NCBI GenBank assembly: GCA_943787205.1
Contig: CALSLN010000005.1
Location: 1-64,000, forward strand
Direction: 5' to 3'
Length of the DNA stretch: 64,000 nt
Source: an uncultured Rhodospirillaceae bacterium
GTDB taxonomy: Bacteria > Pseudomonadota > Alphaproteobacteria > Rhodospirillales > Rhodospirillaceae
Shown here: in pieces, positions 29,457-38,959 of the stretch
How the letters are laid out: the number at the start of each line of letters is the position of its first letter
Position numbering within the stretch: position 1 is the first letter of the stretch
Notes under the pieces: generated by a model
Seen by the model: the letters and a program-made list of their open reading frames with translations, nothing else
Database searches by the model: none
What the model was told of the DNA's origin: nothing
Program-made: the position numbers and the translations under genes

Positions 29457-29497
29457 GGCGTGTCCCGTTTTTCCCTTGCCCGGGATCGGGGCACGCC
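29457..29497 (+). terminator. Strong hairpin after copy B
   Basis: Eleven-base stem GGCGTGTCCCG / CGGGGCACGCC (one G-U) with a loop containing TTTTTCCCTTG. No U-run follows directly, so it may be a processing or stabilising hairpin rather than a simple terminator. Nearly identical to the hairpin at 30135-30173. Confidence 0.6.
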
Positions 29498-29540
29498 TAA
29501 CGCGCTTCAACGTACGCACCGATATTTTTGGAGTACCGAA

Positions 29541-30111
29541 ATGACCATATTACAATCAAATATTCTTCCCTCTTTCGCCGTGGCGCTCACGTTATCATTT
29601 TCATTCGCAGCATCTGCAGCTGACCCGACGACCCTTCCCGGGAGTACGCAAGTAGGCCAACCAGGCCTTGGCAGCGATATGTGGACACAAACGATGACTC
29701 AACTTGTGCTCTTCCAAGTCCATCGCGATGACTGCAGTGCGGAAACAGAAGTCTTTATTGAAGTCTACACTGACGACAACACTATTCAGTTTGGCTTTTG
29801 CATTGAAAAAAATGAACGTGCAGCACAGGAATGGGAAGACGCGAAAGATACATGCCTCGCTGCAAAGAAGAGGTTGCCAGAACCGGCTGAGTGGAAGTTC
29901 GCTTGCGATATTGGCACTGGGCTCAACTCAATGACCAATAATAGAGAATGGGCTAGCAATTTCGGAAAATTGGATATCTGGGATAGCAGCAACGTTCGAG
30001 CGGTCACAGTTCCCGCCGTAGGTGATGGGAGTTGCAAAAAAAACGACCTGGGGCTCCGTCATGAATACGGGCGGCAGTACGTCCAGCCATAACTTCCGCT
30101 GCGTGCGCTAG
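29541..30111 (+). CDS. Secreted Cys-containing protein, FGE-sulfatase/DUF1566-like, copy C (one frameshift)
   Basis: About 190 residues from ATG at 29541, after the ribosome site TTGGAG. Signal peptide to about residue 26 (ASAAD). Core: DMWTQTM, HRDDC, FIEVYT, FGFCIEKNE, AKDTC, KKRLPEPAEWKFAC, REWASNF. The frame breaks in a run of eight A at about 30036-30043; removing one A gives SCKKTTWGS and a tail ending SHNFRCVR at the TAG 30109-30111, matching the other copies. It is closest to copy A in the N-terminal segment. The gene order A-B-C and shared hairpins point to duplication of a gene unit. Confidence 0.75.
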
Positions 30112-30134
30112 TGCGAATAGCCTAGCTGCGTGAC

Positions 30135-30173
30135 GGCGTGCCCCGTTTTTCCCTTGCCCGGGAGCGGGGCACG
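30135..30173 (+). terminator. Strong hairpin after copy C, duplicate of the one at 29457
   Basis: Stem CGTGCCCCG / CGGGGCACG with the same loop as the hairpin after copy B; the two 39-base blocks differ at only two or three bases. It lies between copy C (plus) and recO (minus) and may serve both. Confidence 0.65.
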
Positions 30174-30180
30174 TCTGCGA

Positions 30181-30906
30181 CTACTTCGCGACAATCGCGC
30201 GTAGTCGTTGTCTTGCATCGGGAAGCGTCTTTTGATGCGGCGCATAGACATGCCGTTCCAAAAAGAACCCAGTGAGATCGAGCCCCGCGACAACATCCTC
30301 CACACTGGATTCCTCTGGTGTTTCTGTGCGCAGAAACGGGGGTAAATCGCGTAGCTGACCCTTGTACGGAATCCCCGCCTCACGTGAGACCGCCCGGCCG
30401 CTTTTCGGGGACACATAAATCAAGTCTTCCGTCACACCGGTTGCAGCGCATGAACTCAAATCCAAGCCGAATCCAAGTTCATTCAAAAGGTGCATTTCCC
30501 ACAGCACATAGTCTGCGGCCCAGCCGGGCTCTCCCAAGGTCTCGAGTAGATGACAGGCTTGCTGATAGGCCAATGGGTGCACTTCTCGTTCTGGCAGCAC
30601 TGCTTCTGCCATCGCACACACAGCCGTCATGGACGTCAGCATCATGCGGTCGTGCAATGCCCCAGCCGCAAACATGCGGTCCGGCTCACAGACGAAGGTC
30701 CCTAGGTGATCCTCAAGCCGCGCCCGCCATCTCACGTGGAGACGATTACCGGGCTGATAGAGCCCCCTGGCCCTGCGCCCGGCTCCGCCCTTCACGACAC
30801 CGGCGTGGTGCCCGTGCTGTTCGGTCAGGGTATGCAAAATAATATCGTGCTCGCCGAGCTTTCGCACGGAGAGGACCAAACCTAGATCGGTCCATTCCAC
30901 TGTCAT
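30181..30906 (-). CDS. recO: DNA repair protein RecO
   Basis: Loads RecA onto SSB-covered gaps together with RecR. The 241-residue protein has the OB-fold N-terminus (TDLGLVLSVRKLGEHDIILHT, in two parts), GVVKGGAGRRARGLYQPGN, and the helical part with LLNELGFGLDLSSCAATG, where enterobacterial RecO carries a similar Cys-containing segment. It ends with RQRLRAIVAK. Start ATG at 30904-30906. It follows a small membrane protein gene and era on the same strand, in the normal rnc-era-recO order. Confidence 0.92.
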   Translation of the reverse strand: MTVEWTDLGLVLSVRKLGEHDIILHTLTEQHGHHAGVVKGGAGRRARGLYQPGNRLHVRWRARLEDHLGTFVCEPDRMFAAGALHDRMMLTSMTAVCAMAEAVLPEREVHPLAYQQACHLLETLGEPGWAADYVLWEMHLLNELGFGLDLSSCAATGVTEDLIYVSPKSGRAVSREAGIPYKGQLRDLPPFLRTETPEESSVEDVVAGLDLTGFFLERHVYAPHQKTLPDARQRLRAIVAK

Positions 30907-30915
30907 GGAAAAGGT

Positions 30916-31095
30916 TTACCCGAAATCAGGAAGAAAGATGAGCGCCAATCCGGCAATCATGAGGGCAATGCCAGAGAAAAGGAGGACTGCGCGAGACCAA
31001 CCCGCGCCAGACGTCTGGCCGCGCCGCCATACCAAGGCGAACAGCGCCATGGCGCCGAGCCAAAACAGAACTATCCCCCAACGGTCTAATGTCAC
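30916..31095 (-). CDS. Small two-span membrane protein between recO and era
   Basis: About 59 residues if started at GTG 31093-31095 (MTLDRWGIVLFWLGAM). The open frame continues 23 codons upstream into non-hydrophobic sequence that overlaps the end of era. Two membrane segments (GIVLFWLGAMALFALVW and AVLLFSGIALMIAGLALIFL) are joined by a basic loop (RRGQTSGAGWSR). Not assigned to a family. Its conserved-looking hydrophobic pattern and tight fit between era and recO suggest a real gene. Confidence 0.6.
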   Translation of the reverse strand: MTLDRWGIVLFWLGAMALFALVWRRGQTSGAGWSRAVLLFSGIALMIAGLALIFLPDFG

Positions 31096-31139
31096 CGTGC
31101 AACCTCGCCTATTACGAGAACTGCCGTAATAAAACCCAG

Positions 31140-32070
31140 TCAGGCGTCGAAGTCGAGCCCCCAAGCTGAGTAATGTGCCCGACGTTCACGCCATTTAGGT
31201 TCGACTTTAACATGGAGGAACAGATGAAGCCTCCTCCCCAGAAGCGATTCTAGTTCGATGCGGGCTTGCTCACCGACCGCTTTGATCGCTTTGCCGCCCT
31301 TACCCAACACAATCGGCTTTTGGCTATCACGGGTCACGTAGATGGTCTGATCAATCCTAGCGCTGCCATCCTTGAATTCTTTCCACGTCTCGGTTTCAAC
31401 AGCGCAGTCGTAAGGCAGCTCCTGCCTGAGTGCCATAAACAACTTCTCGCGCGTAATCTCGGCGGCGAGCAATCGCTGCGGCATATCCGAAACATCGTCT
31501 TCAGGAAACAACCAGGGGCTTATCGGCATCGAGGCGGACAAAATATCGAGGATTTTGTCTGTGCCGTCACCAGATAGAGCTGAGACCATAAACGTCTCTG
31601 AGAAATCCAAAGCCTCATTGAGCCAAGAGGTGGTTTCGAGTAAACGCTCCTTCTTAGCTGCATCTACCTTATTGACCACGAGCATAACTGGGGTCGGGTT
31701 TTTTTTTCTGGCGCTTTGTAAGCGAGCTTAAGATCGCTTTGGTGTTGTCCTCTATGGCACGCGCGCCATCGACCACAAGCAGCACTGCATCTGCATCCTG
31801 TGCGCCTGACCAAGCGACAGAAACCATCGCTCTCTCGAGACGGCGGGTCGCCCCTTCAAATATGCCCGGCGTATCCACAAAGACAATCTGGCTATCCCCT
31901 TCAAGGGCAATGCCACGCACGATCGTCCGGGTGGTTTGAACCTTTGGGGAGACGATAGACACCTTGGTGCCAACGAGTGAATTGACCAGAGTCGACTTAC
32001 CCGCATTGGGGGCGCCTAGAACCGCAACGAAGCCACACTGCGTTCCTTCTTGATTCTGGTCAGCGCTCAT
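31140..32070 (-). CDS. era: GTPase Era (one frameshift)
   Basis: GTP-binding assembly factor of the 30S subunit that binds the 3' end of 16S rRNA. N-terminal frame (31669-32070): G1 motif GAPNAGKS (residues 19-26), VQTTRTIVRG and DTPG (66-69). C-terminal frame (31140-31685): G4 motif NKVD, and a KH domain with EKLFMALRQELPY, VLGKGGKAIKAVGEQAR and HVKVEPKW. The break lies in a run of nine bases (A on the coding strand, about 31699-31706); removing one A gives KRQKKNPTPVMLVVNKVD. This is a clear homopolymer error. It overlaps rnc by 4 bases. Confidence 0.95.
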
Positions 32071-32750
32071 TGCGGTAAGACTTTGACGAGTTCTGCTGCA
32101 GCGGCCTGTGTGGCAACGCGTTTTGATGCGCCATGTCCAATCACAGGTTCAAACCCTTCGATAGAGACTGACATTTTAAATTCTGGCGCATGAGCGGGTC
32201 CCGAGCTTTCAACGAGTGTGTAAATTGGTAATGGAAGGCCCCGCCCCTGAGCCCATTCTTGGAGAGACGTTTTCGCATCTTTAGGAGCCGTAACAACGGC
32301 TTTCATCAATGGCTGCCAGTATCGAACAATAAACTTTTTCGCGGCCTCAATGCCGGCGTCGATATAAACCGCGCCAATGAGAGCTTCACAAGCATTGGAC
32401 GCGATGCTTGCCGTCCTATGCTCTACATCCCCTTCACTTCCGCCAACCTTGACGTAGGTGGTTAAGTCCAATTGCTCTGCGACCTCGAATAAAGTTTCGC
32501 GACTAACCAAGGATGACAAACGGCGCGCAAGGTTACCTTCAGGTTCATCTGGAAAATGAGAGTAAAGCAAATCTGCGACGCACAGCCCAAGAACACGGTC
32601 ACCCAAAAACTCCAATCGTTCATTGGTGAGTTCTGGAGCCGTGACCGCACTATCAATCGTTGCGCTACGATGTGTCAGCGCAAGGTCAAGCAATGCCCTG
32701 TTTTTAAACGTGTGCTCAATACGGCGTTCGAGATCGGCCGTTTCAGTCAT
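32067..32750 (-). CDS. rnc: Ribonuclease III
   Basis: Double-strand-specific endonuclease for rRNA processing. The 227-residue chain is intact: signature NERLEFLGDRVL (residues 43-54, acidic Glu47 and Asp51), a second acidic site in SNACEALIGAVYIDAG, and a C-terminal dsRNA-binding domain from KTSLQEWAQGRGLPLP to SKRVATQAAAAELV. Overlapped with era by ATGA and preceded by lepB, the conserved lepB-rnc-era order. Confidence 0.95.
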   Translation of the reverse strand: MTETADLERRIEHTFKNRALLDLALTHRSATIDSAVTAPELTNERLEFLGDRVLGLCVADLLYSHFPDEPEGNLARRLSSLVSRETLFEVAEQLDLTTYVKVGGSEGDVEHRTASIASNACEALIGAVYIDAGIEAAKKFIVRYWQPLMKAVVTAPKDAKTSLQEWAQGRGLPLPIYTLVESSGPAHAPEFKMSVSIEGFEPVIGHGASKRVATQAAAAELVKVLPQ

Positions 32751-32759
32751 ATCGGAGTA

Positions 32760-33516
32760 CTAATTGAGCGCATCAAAGAACCGAGTAAATCGAATTGCTG
32801 TTGGCCATTTCCAGAATTCAAAAATGGACGCTGTACCGTCTGTTGAGAAGAACAGGATTTCTGCACGGCCAACGAGATTCTCAGATGGCACAAAACCCAC
32901 CTGACTGCGGCTATCTTCAGAGTTGTCACGATTATCGCCCATCATGAAGTAATGGCCATCGGGAACAGTGAACTCTCGCGTATTATCAAAACGCCGGTTA
33001 TCGCCTTCTTCCAAAATAAGGTGTTCCCTGCCCCCTGGAAGAGTCTCCGTAAACTGAGCAACTCGAATTTGGCTGCCATAGGGATTGCGGTAGACGAAAT
33101 CTTCGACCCGTTCGCGTTCAACCATATTACCATTGATGAACAGGCGCCCATCTTGAACTTGAAGCGTATCGCCAGGCAGACCAATCACGCGCTTGATGTA
33201 GTCCGTCTTATTGTCCCGAGGGAGCTTAAAAACGACAACATCACCGCGTTCAGGGGAATCCGATAGCACCCGGCCGGGAAAACGGCATAAAGCTCAGCGG
33301 AAAAGAATGGCGGCTATAGCCGTAAGAATATTTAGATACGAAAAGGTAATCACCGATCAAAAGAGTCGGGCGCATCGAGCCAGATGGGATATTGAACGGC
33401 TCGTAGGCGAAAGTCCGTATCGCCAAGGCAACCAAGACCGCATAAAAAACAGTGCTAATGGTCTCCCAAAAGCCATCGTTTTTCTTCTTTGACATGGCTC
33501 CGGTGTTTTCTGACAC
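32760..33516 (-). CDS. lepB: Signal peptidase I (one frameshift)
   Basis: Membrane serine protease that removes Sec and Tat signal peptides. N-terminal frame (33250-33516): one membrane segment (TVFYAVLVALAIRTFAYEPF) and the nucleophile in IPSGSMRPTLLIGDY (Ser47). C-terminal frame (32760-33269): general-base lysine in DYIKRVIGLPGD, MMGDNRDNSEDSR. The break near 33275 falls between FSRPG and SPERGDVVVF. Starts at GTG 33516 or ATG 33495. It stands before rnc. Confidence 0.94.
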
Positions 33517-33632
33517 GATACGTGGGTTACCTTTTATGAAGCGACAGTATTAGGCCAAAACCATGTTGACCGCTAATTATTGGCGGATAAAACCGGCCAA
33601 GGTGCAATGTGTCAACCTACAGGCTTGTAAGA

Positions 33633-34059
33633 TTACCCAGGATTGGCGCTTTTCGGGACCGCCGTGATGATGACCATGACCTCAGCCAACGGATATTCGT
33701 CCGTTATCGTCAATTCCACACGGGCTTCCATACCCTCAGGAATCATCGACGCAAGCCTTTCAGCTGCGCCCCCGGTCATGTGAACCGTTGGCTTTCCTGA
33801 CGGTAAATTGACCACACCAAGGTCTCTCCAATACACCCCTTGACGAAAACCGGTCCCCAGGGGCCTTGGACGCAGCTTCCTTTGCCGCGTAACGTTTTGC
33901 GTAGGTCGCCGCGTAGGCAAGGCCGGCTCCCTTACGACGATTTGCCTTTGCCTGTTCGACCTCAGTAAAAATTCTCTGAATAAATTTATCCCCAAAGCGC
34001 TCCAACGTTTTCTCTATTCGCCGGATATCTATGAGGTCGTTTCCAAGACCAAGGATCAT
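33633..34059 (-). CDS. acpS: Holo-[acyl-carrier-protein] synthase (frameshifted)
   Basis: Attaches phosphopantetheine from CoA to acyl carrier protein. N-terminal frame (33760-34059): [20 protein letters not shown] with the Mg-binding Asp, [10 protein letters not shown], and [14 protein letters not shown] (the family's FAAKEAxxKA). C-terminal frame (33633-33995): [18 protein letters not shown] and the tail [20 protein letters not shown]. The shift lies near 33870. Start ATG overlaps the pdxJ stop (ATGA), as commonly seen for this pair. Confidence 0.93.
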
Positions 34060-34824
34060 CGTCCGCGCCCCTCGCCTTCCGCATTTTCTGATCGTGCCAC
34101 ATCCATACGGCGGCGCATCTCCTGTATGGCTTCAGCAAAACCGATGTAGATGGCTTCGCCAACGAGAAAATGGCCGATGTTAAGCTCCATCAACGTCGGT
34201 ATAGCTGCAACGGGCCCGACCGTTTTCAAAGCTGATGCCATGCCCGGGCGTGACATTCGAGCCCAAGCTCGTCGGCTTTAGCAGCCGCCTCAACAAGCCT
34301 TTCGTAATGATGGTCTCTCGTCGCCACATCCGCCGCGTCACAATACGCACCGACATGGAGTTCAATGACTGGCGCACCAAGCTGAGCTGCCGCACTGACT
34401 TGGATGGGGTCAGGCTCAATGAACAAGGAGACGCGGATACCAGCCTCTCCCATTTCACGCACGAACCGAGACAAGTGATTATGCCCACCGGCTGCATCAA
34501 GAACCGCCCTCTGTCGTTCGTTCTTCACGCTTCTCAGGAACAATACACACAGCAAACGGCTTGTGCCGTAGAGCTATGTCTAGCATTTCATCGGTCGCTG
34601 CCATTTCGAGATTTAACGGAAGATCGATTTCCTTCAATAATCTCTCGATATCGGAATCCCGAAATATGCCTGCGATCCTCGCGCAAGTGGGCCGTGATTC
34701 CATCTGCTCCAGCCTCCGCAGCAAGCACAGCCGCCCTAACCGGGTCTGGATGACCACCACCCCGTGCGTTTCTAATCGTTGCAACGTGATCAATATTGAC
34801 GCCCAAGCGAAGGTGATTTGTCAT
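34056..34824 (-). CDS. pdxJ: Pyridoxine 5'-phosphate synthase (frameshifted)
   Basis: Closes the pyridoxine ring from 1-deoxyxylulose 5-phosphate and aminoacetone phosphate. Pieces in order: [17 protein letters not shown] and [16 protein letters not shown] (34588-34824); [32 protein letters not shown] (34497-34793); [12 protein letters not shown] and [10 protein letters not shown] (34226-34555); [29 protein letters not shown] (34056-34256). All TIM-barrel substrate motifs are present. Shifts lie near 34650, 34500 and 34250. Confidence 0.93.
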
Positions 34825-35450
34825 GACTTTATAACCTCCGAAGTACGAGTGCCGCTCGCCTCACTCGCTGATTCCTTGATGTGTTTCGCTATACGGCGAG
34901 CTTCACGACGACGTTGATACACTTCAACCAACCGATAAAACACAAAATATACGACCGTACCCGTGAACAACGCCGAAGGAATGCTCCCAACGATCATAGG
35001 CCACCAAACAGGCCAGACCCGTTCCATGAACAATGCACCGTCTGCTTCAATCATTGACCGAATGAGACCGCTAAACATATCCGTAAAATTCAGAGCATCC
35101 TCGCCGCTAGGTATGCCGTTGCCAACCATGACGCTTCCCAAATAGTACGTGGTTAGCCAGATGACCGGAAACGTCCATGGGTTACCAAGAATTGTCCCAA
35201 ATGCTGACGCAACAACATTCCCCCCGATGAGCCACGCGAGTGCGCCAGCTATAAAGATGTGAACACCGAGAAGTGGCGTAACGGACATGGCAGCCCCGCA
35301 GGCAAAACCAGCAGCTATAGAATGCGGTGTCCCTGGCAGCCGGTGCAAGCGATGCCATAGATACTCGCCAGCCCTACGCCAGCCGGTTCTGGGCCACAGG
35401 AAAACCTGAACAATTTTGATTGCGCTGGGTCGCGCACGGCGCCGAAACAT
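34821..35450 (-). CDS. DUF2062 membrane protein
   Basis: A 209-residue protein with four or so membrane segments and the DUF2062 pattern: basic N-terminus ([12 protein letters not shown]), [21 protein letters not shown], the highly conserved [15 protein letters not shown], and a basic cytoplasmic tail with [12 protein letters not shown]. Function is unknown; the family is usual between pdxJ and the rsh gene in alphaproteobacteria. Intact; the stop overlaps the pdxJ start by four bases. Confidence 0.88.
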   Translation of the reverse strand: MFRRRARPSAIKIVQVFLWPRTGWRRAGEYLWHRLHRLPGTPHSIAAGFACGAAMSVTPLLGVHIFIAGALAWLIGGNVVASAFGTILGNPWTFPVIWLTTYYLGSVMVGNGIPSGEDALNFTDMFSGLIRSMIEADGALFMERVWPVWWPMIVGSIPSALFTGTVVYFVFYRLVEVYQRRREARRIAKHIKESASEASGTRTSEVIKS

Positions 35451-35464
35451 TCTGACCGGAACTC

Positions 35465-37606
35465 CTATCCGCGGGCGCGCTCAACCGAATTAATTGCTGG
35501 CGAGGCACGAAGCGCAGCAATGATATTGGTTAAGTGTTTGACGCTTGTGACCTCAATATCGAGATCCATTTCAAAAAAATCATTCGAGCGATTAACGATC
35601 CGAAGATTCGATATATTACCCTTGTTTTGCGCGATGGTCGTAGAAAGCCCTCCAAGACTGCCTGGTGCATTGAGCACGATCAGGTTCACGCGCCCAAGAA
35701 GCATCTCGCCGGTTTTCTTAGCATCCCATACGATATCCAACCATTGATCTGGCTCATCATCGAGACCGATAAGTGATTCACAATCAATGGTATGAACATC
35801 AACGCCCTTCCCAGCCTTTAGAATACCAACAATGCGGTCTCCCGGTAACGGATGACAGCATTCAGATAGATGGACAGCGAGACCAGGAGTCAGGCCTTTA
35901 ATCGGTATAGCGTTTTTTGCGTCACCAGAGTTGTTCCGTCTAGCCTGAGAAATATTGACAATGTTGGCTTCGGAATCCGCTTTCGCACCCGGATAAACGG
36001 CTTCAAGAACTTGCCGTGCCATAAGTTGACCATCACCAATCGCCGCGTAGATATCACTACGGTCATGAAAATCTAACTTTTTGCAGGCTGCATCCAGGCC
36101 ATCGTCCGTTAAATCATATCCGTCTTTAGCAAAAAGTTTTGCGAGTATCTCTTCACCCAGCTTAGCGTATTCATCATGGGCCTCTGAGCGAACACGTCTG
36201 CGAATGTGAGCACGCGCTTTACCAGTCGCAACAAACCCTTCCCATTCTGGAGACGGTTTTTGTGCCTTCGAGCAAACGATCTCAACTTGATCTCCAGTAT
36301 GAAGCTCTATGCGTAACGGCACGATGCGGCCGTTCACCTTAGCGCCAACACACGTGTTCCCGATCTCCGTATGAACAGCATATGCAAAATCAACTGGGCT
36401 TCCGCCTTTCGGTAAGGCAATCAATTCACCCTTCGGAGTGAAGCAGAACACCTGATCCTGGAACATCTCGAGCTTCGTATGTTCAAGAAACTCTTCGGGA
36501 GATTGGGCATGCTCAAGAATCTCAAGTAGTTCCCGTAACCAGCTGTACTGACTGCCAGCAACATCTCCCAGATCACCCTTGTACCGCCAGTGGGCCGCGA
36601 CACCGAGTTCAGCAACCTCATGCATCCTATGCGTACGAATTTGCACTTCAATGCGATGCTTCGAAGGCCCGATCACACTGGTGTGTATGGATTGATACCC
36701 GTTTCGCTTCGGCGTCGAGATATAATCTTTAAATCGTCCGGGCACGGTTCGATAGGCGCCATGAATGATACCAAGGGCGCGATAACAATCGGCTGGATCA
36801 TCGACCATAATTCGAAACGCCATGATATCGGATAATTGTTCGAAGCTGACGTCTTGGTTTTGCATCTTACGCCAGATGGAATACGGCAGCTTCTCACGGC
36901 CCGATACGTATCCCTTCATATCGGCAGCTTGGATGGTTTGATCAAGCTCATCCATAATTCGCCCAACCAAATCGCCACCTTCGCGTTCTAAGAACCTTAG
37001 GCGCGTATGAATCGATGCTCGTGCTTCTGGATGGAGTTCTCCGAATGCCAAATCTTCGAGTTCACTCTTAATCTCCTGCATCCCTAACCGCTCAGCGAGA
37101 GGCGCATAGATTTCCATTGTTTCCAAGGCGATTGACCGTCGCTTCTCTGGCTTGGAAATATGGTTAAGGGTTCGCATGTTGTGTAGCCGGTCAGCTAACT
37201 TAACCAACAAAACGCGAATATCTTCCGACATGGCTAGCAGAAGCTTGCGGAAATTCTCAGCCTGTTTCGCTTCAACGTTCTGAAGTTGAATGCGGGTCAA
37301 TTTCGTCACGCCATCAACCAGGCGACCAACTTCTTCGCCAAACAACTCAGAAATTTCTTCTGTTGTCGCGCCGGTATCCTCGACCGTGTCATGCAACAGA
37401 GCCGTCACAATTGAGGCCGTATCGAGCCGGTAGTTGGTAAGAATTCCTGCAACTTCGATAGGATGGGAGAAATACGGATCGCCCGAGGCACGCATTTGAG
37501 ACCCATGCATTTTCATCGCGTAAACGTAGGCGCGGTTGATCGCGTCCTCGTCCGCATTTGGGTCGTAGGATTTTACACGTTCAACCAGTTCAAACTGGCG
37601 CAGCAT
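35465..37606 (-). CDS. rsh: Bifunctional (p)ppGpp synthetase/hydrolase (RSH)
   Basis: Makes and degrades the stringent-response alarmone. Start taken as ATG 37604-37606 (MLRQFELVERVKSYD), 713 residues; the frame is open 14 codons upstream. The N-terminal HD hydrolase domain has His48 (FSHP) and HDTVED at 72-77, and both LADRLHNMRTL. The synthetase domain has YRALGIIHGAYRTVPGRFKDY and YQSIHTSV. Then a TGS domain (CFTPKGELIALPKGGSPVDFAYAVH, split) and a C-terminal ACT domain. Intact in a region flanked by broken genes. The terminator at 37682 separates it from rpoZ. Confidence 0.95.
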   Translation of the reverse strand: MLRQFELVERVKSYDPNADEDAINRAYVYAMKMHGSQMRASGDPYFSHPIEVAGILTNYRLDTASIVTALLHDTVEDTGATTEEISELFGEEVGRLVDGVTKLTRIQLQNVEAKQAENFRKLLLAMSEDIRVLLVKLADRLHNMRTLNHISKPEKRRSIALETMEIYAPLAERLGMQEIKSELEDLAFGELHPEARASIHTRLRFLEREGGDLVGRIMDELDQTIQAADMKGYVSGREKLPYSIWRKMQNQDVSFEQLSDIMAFRIMVDDPADCYRALGIIHGAYRTVPGRFKDYISTPKRNGYQSIHTSVIGPSKHRIEVQIRTHRMHEVAELGVAAHWRYKGDLGDVAGSQYSWLRELLEILEHAQSPEEFLEHTKLEMFQDQVFCFTPKGELIALPKGGSPVDFAYAVHTEIGNTCVGAKVNGRIVPLRIELHTGDQVEIVCSKAQKPSPEWEGFVATGKARAHIRRRVRSEAHDEYAKLGEEILAKLFAKDGYDLTDDGLDAACKKLDFHDRSDIYAAIGDGQLMARQVLEAVYPGAKADSEANIVNISQARRNNSGDAKNAIPIKGLTPGLAVHLSECCHPLPGDRIVGILKAGKGVDVHTIDCESLIGLDDEPDQWLDIVWDAKKTGEMLLGRVNLIVLNAPGSLGGLSTTIAQNKGNISNLRIVNRSNDFFEMDLDIEVTSVKHLTNIIAALRASPAINSVERARG

Positions 37607-37681
37607 GCTCTGTGGCACCTCCGTTTTATAACAACGACATAGTAGCACAACAGTCGAGCCAAAAGGCCATCACACAAAGAA

Positions 37682-37713
37682 AAACCGCGCCTCAGCAGAG
37701 CTGGGCGCGGTTT
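37682..37713 (-). terminator. Rho-independent terminator after rpoZ
   Basis: Ten-base stem AAACCGCGCC / GGCGCGGTTT with a 12-base loop, followed on the minus strand by TTTTCTTTG. It lies 30 bases after the rpoZ stop and about 75 bases before the rsh start, so rsh probably has its own promoter or depends on read-through. Confidence 0.9.
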
Positions 37714-37741
37714 AGTATTTCGTCTCTACTTTGACTAAGAC

Positions 37742-38170
37742 TTAGCTACCTTTTTGGAATACTCCAGCTTCTTCGCTGGTCACGTCTTCGTAGCTAACCG
37801 TTGGATGCGGGTCATCGCCATCACTGCTCTCAATCGTCATGCCAGACGCAGCAGCAACTTCATCCGTGTATTCCTGACCATCGCCGGTCAAATTACGACC
37901 GTCAGCGATCTGGTCGAAGGCGTCTTCTTCTGGCTCATCAACTTCAACATGGCGCTGCATGCTTTGAATAACATCGTTGACCAAAACCTCCGGTACAACT
38001 TTGTCTTCTGCAATTTCGCGAAGTGCAACAACTGGGTTTTTATCGTTATCCCGCTCCAGCAAGGGTTCTGCACCTGCGGAGATTTCACGGGATCGTTGGG
38101 ACGCAACAACGACCAACTCAAAACGATTCCGAACCTTAACAACGCAATCTTCAACAGTGACGCGAGCCAT
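37742..38170 (-). CDS. rpoZ: RNA polymerase omega subunit
   Basis: Binds beta-prime and helps assemble RNA polymerase. The 142-residue protein has [21 protein letters not shown] split at CVV, followed by [25 protein letters not shown], the standard omega core in the first 75 residues. The acidic C-terminal extension (about 76-142) is longer than in enterobacterial omega but usual in alphaproteobacteria. It lies upstream of the rsh gene, the conserved rpoZ-spoT/rsh pairing. Confidence 0.95.
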   Translation of the reverse strand: MARVTVEDCVVKVRNRFELVVVASQRSREISAGAEPLLERDNDKNPVVALREIAEDKVVPEVLVNDVIQSMQRHVEVDEPEEDAFDQIADGRNLTGDGQEYTDEVAAASGMTIESSDGDDPHPTVSYEDVTSEEAGVFQKGS

Positions 38171-38336
38171 AAAGGGTTCCTGTCTATTGGGGCTGGATCA
38201 AAACGGGCGCCTAACCAAACGGCAATCCCAAATATGATAATCCAACAAATGGATAGAGATTTGACGTGTGTTTAGTGAGAAAGCGGCTGAAAAACAAGGT
38301 TTTTTAGCGTCTATATGCGCATCTCAGGGCTTTATC

Positions 38337-38822
38337 TTACAGAAGCCGACGGATTACATCTCCATCTGGGAGTTCAGAAATGAGCGCTTCCACCCCTATA
38401 CCGGACACCGGATGAAGCCATCTTGGCGCAATATCCATTAAGGGAAAGAGCACAAAACCGCGGTTTTCGAGCCTCGGGTGAGGCAATATTGGAGGGCCTT
38501 GCTCAACACGATTGTTAAAATCGAGGATGTCTAAATCGAGAGTCCGAGCCGCATTTAATTCGCCGCGTTCGCGGCCATACTCATCCTCTATAGATAGCAA
38601 GGTATCTAGTGTTTCCTTTGGAGACCTATCGGTATGAATTGAAACGACACCATTCACATATAACGGTTGATCAGAAGCCGGCACAGGAGCGGTCTCATAC
38701 CAATGGGACCTATCCAGGACAGTGAGCCCGTGATTAGAAAACTGATCCAACGCGTGCATCAGCGTTTCAACCGGCGTTCCAATCTTACTTGGCAGGTTGG
38801 CGCCTAGCGCAATCGCAATCAC
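38337..38822 (-). CDS. folK: 2-amino-4-hydroxy-6-hydroxymethyldihydropteridine diphosphokinase
   Basis: Pyrophosphorylates hydroxymethyl-dihydropterin in folate synthesis. The 161-residue chain has ALGANLPS at the start, the ATP/pterin-binding signature ERGELNAARTLDLDIL (usual RWGPRxxDLDIL form with substitutions) and the HPRLENRGFVLFPLMDIAP block. No folB or folP adjacent; divergent from the uracil-DNA glycosylase gene. Confidence 0.93.
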   Translation of the reverse strand: MIAIALGANLPSKIGTPVETLMHALDQFSNHGLTVLDRSHWYETAPVPASDQPLYVNGVVSIHTDRSPKETLDTLLSIEDEYGRERGELNAARTLDLDILDFNNRVEQGPPILPHPRLENRGFVLFPLMDIAPRWLHPVSGIGVEALISELPDGDVIRRLL

Positions 38823-38959
38823 TAATTCTGCTCCGAATGTTAAAACCTAGTATGGCGGCACGATCATCGTCGCTGTATCAACACCGTGATAGTTTAAATT
38901 CAACACAGACACGAGGCTGGATTCACTGGTGATGACAACAATGAGTGCAGCTAACATCC

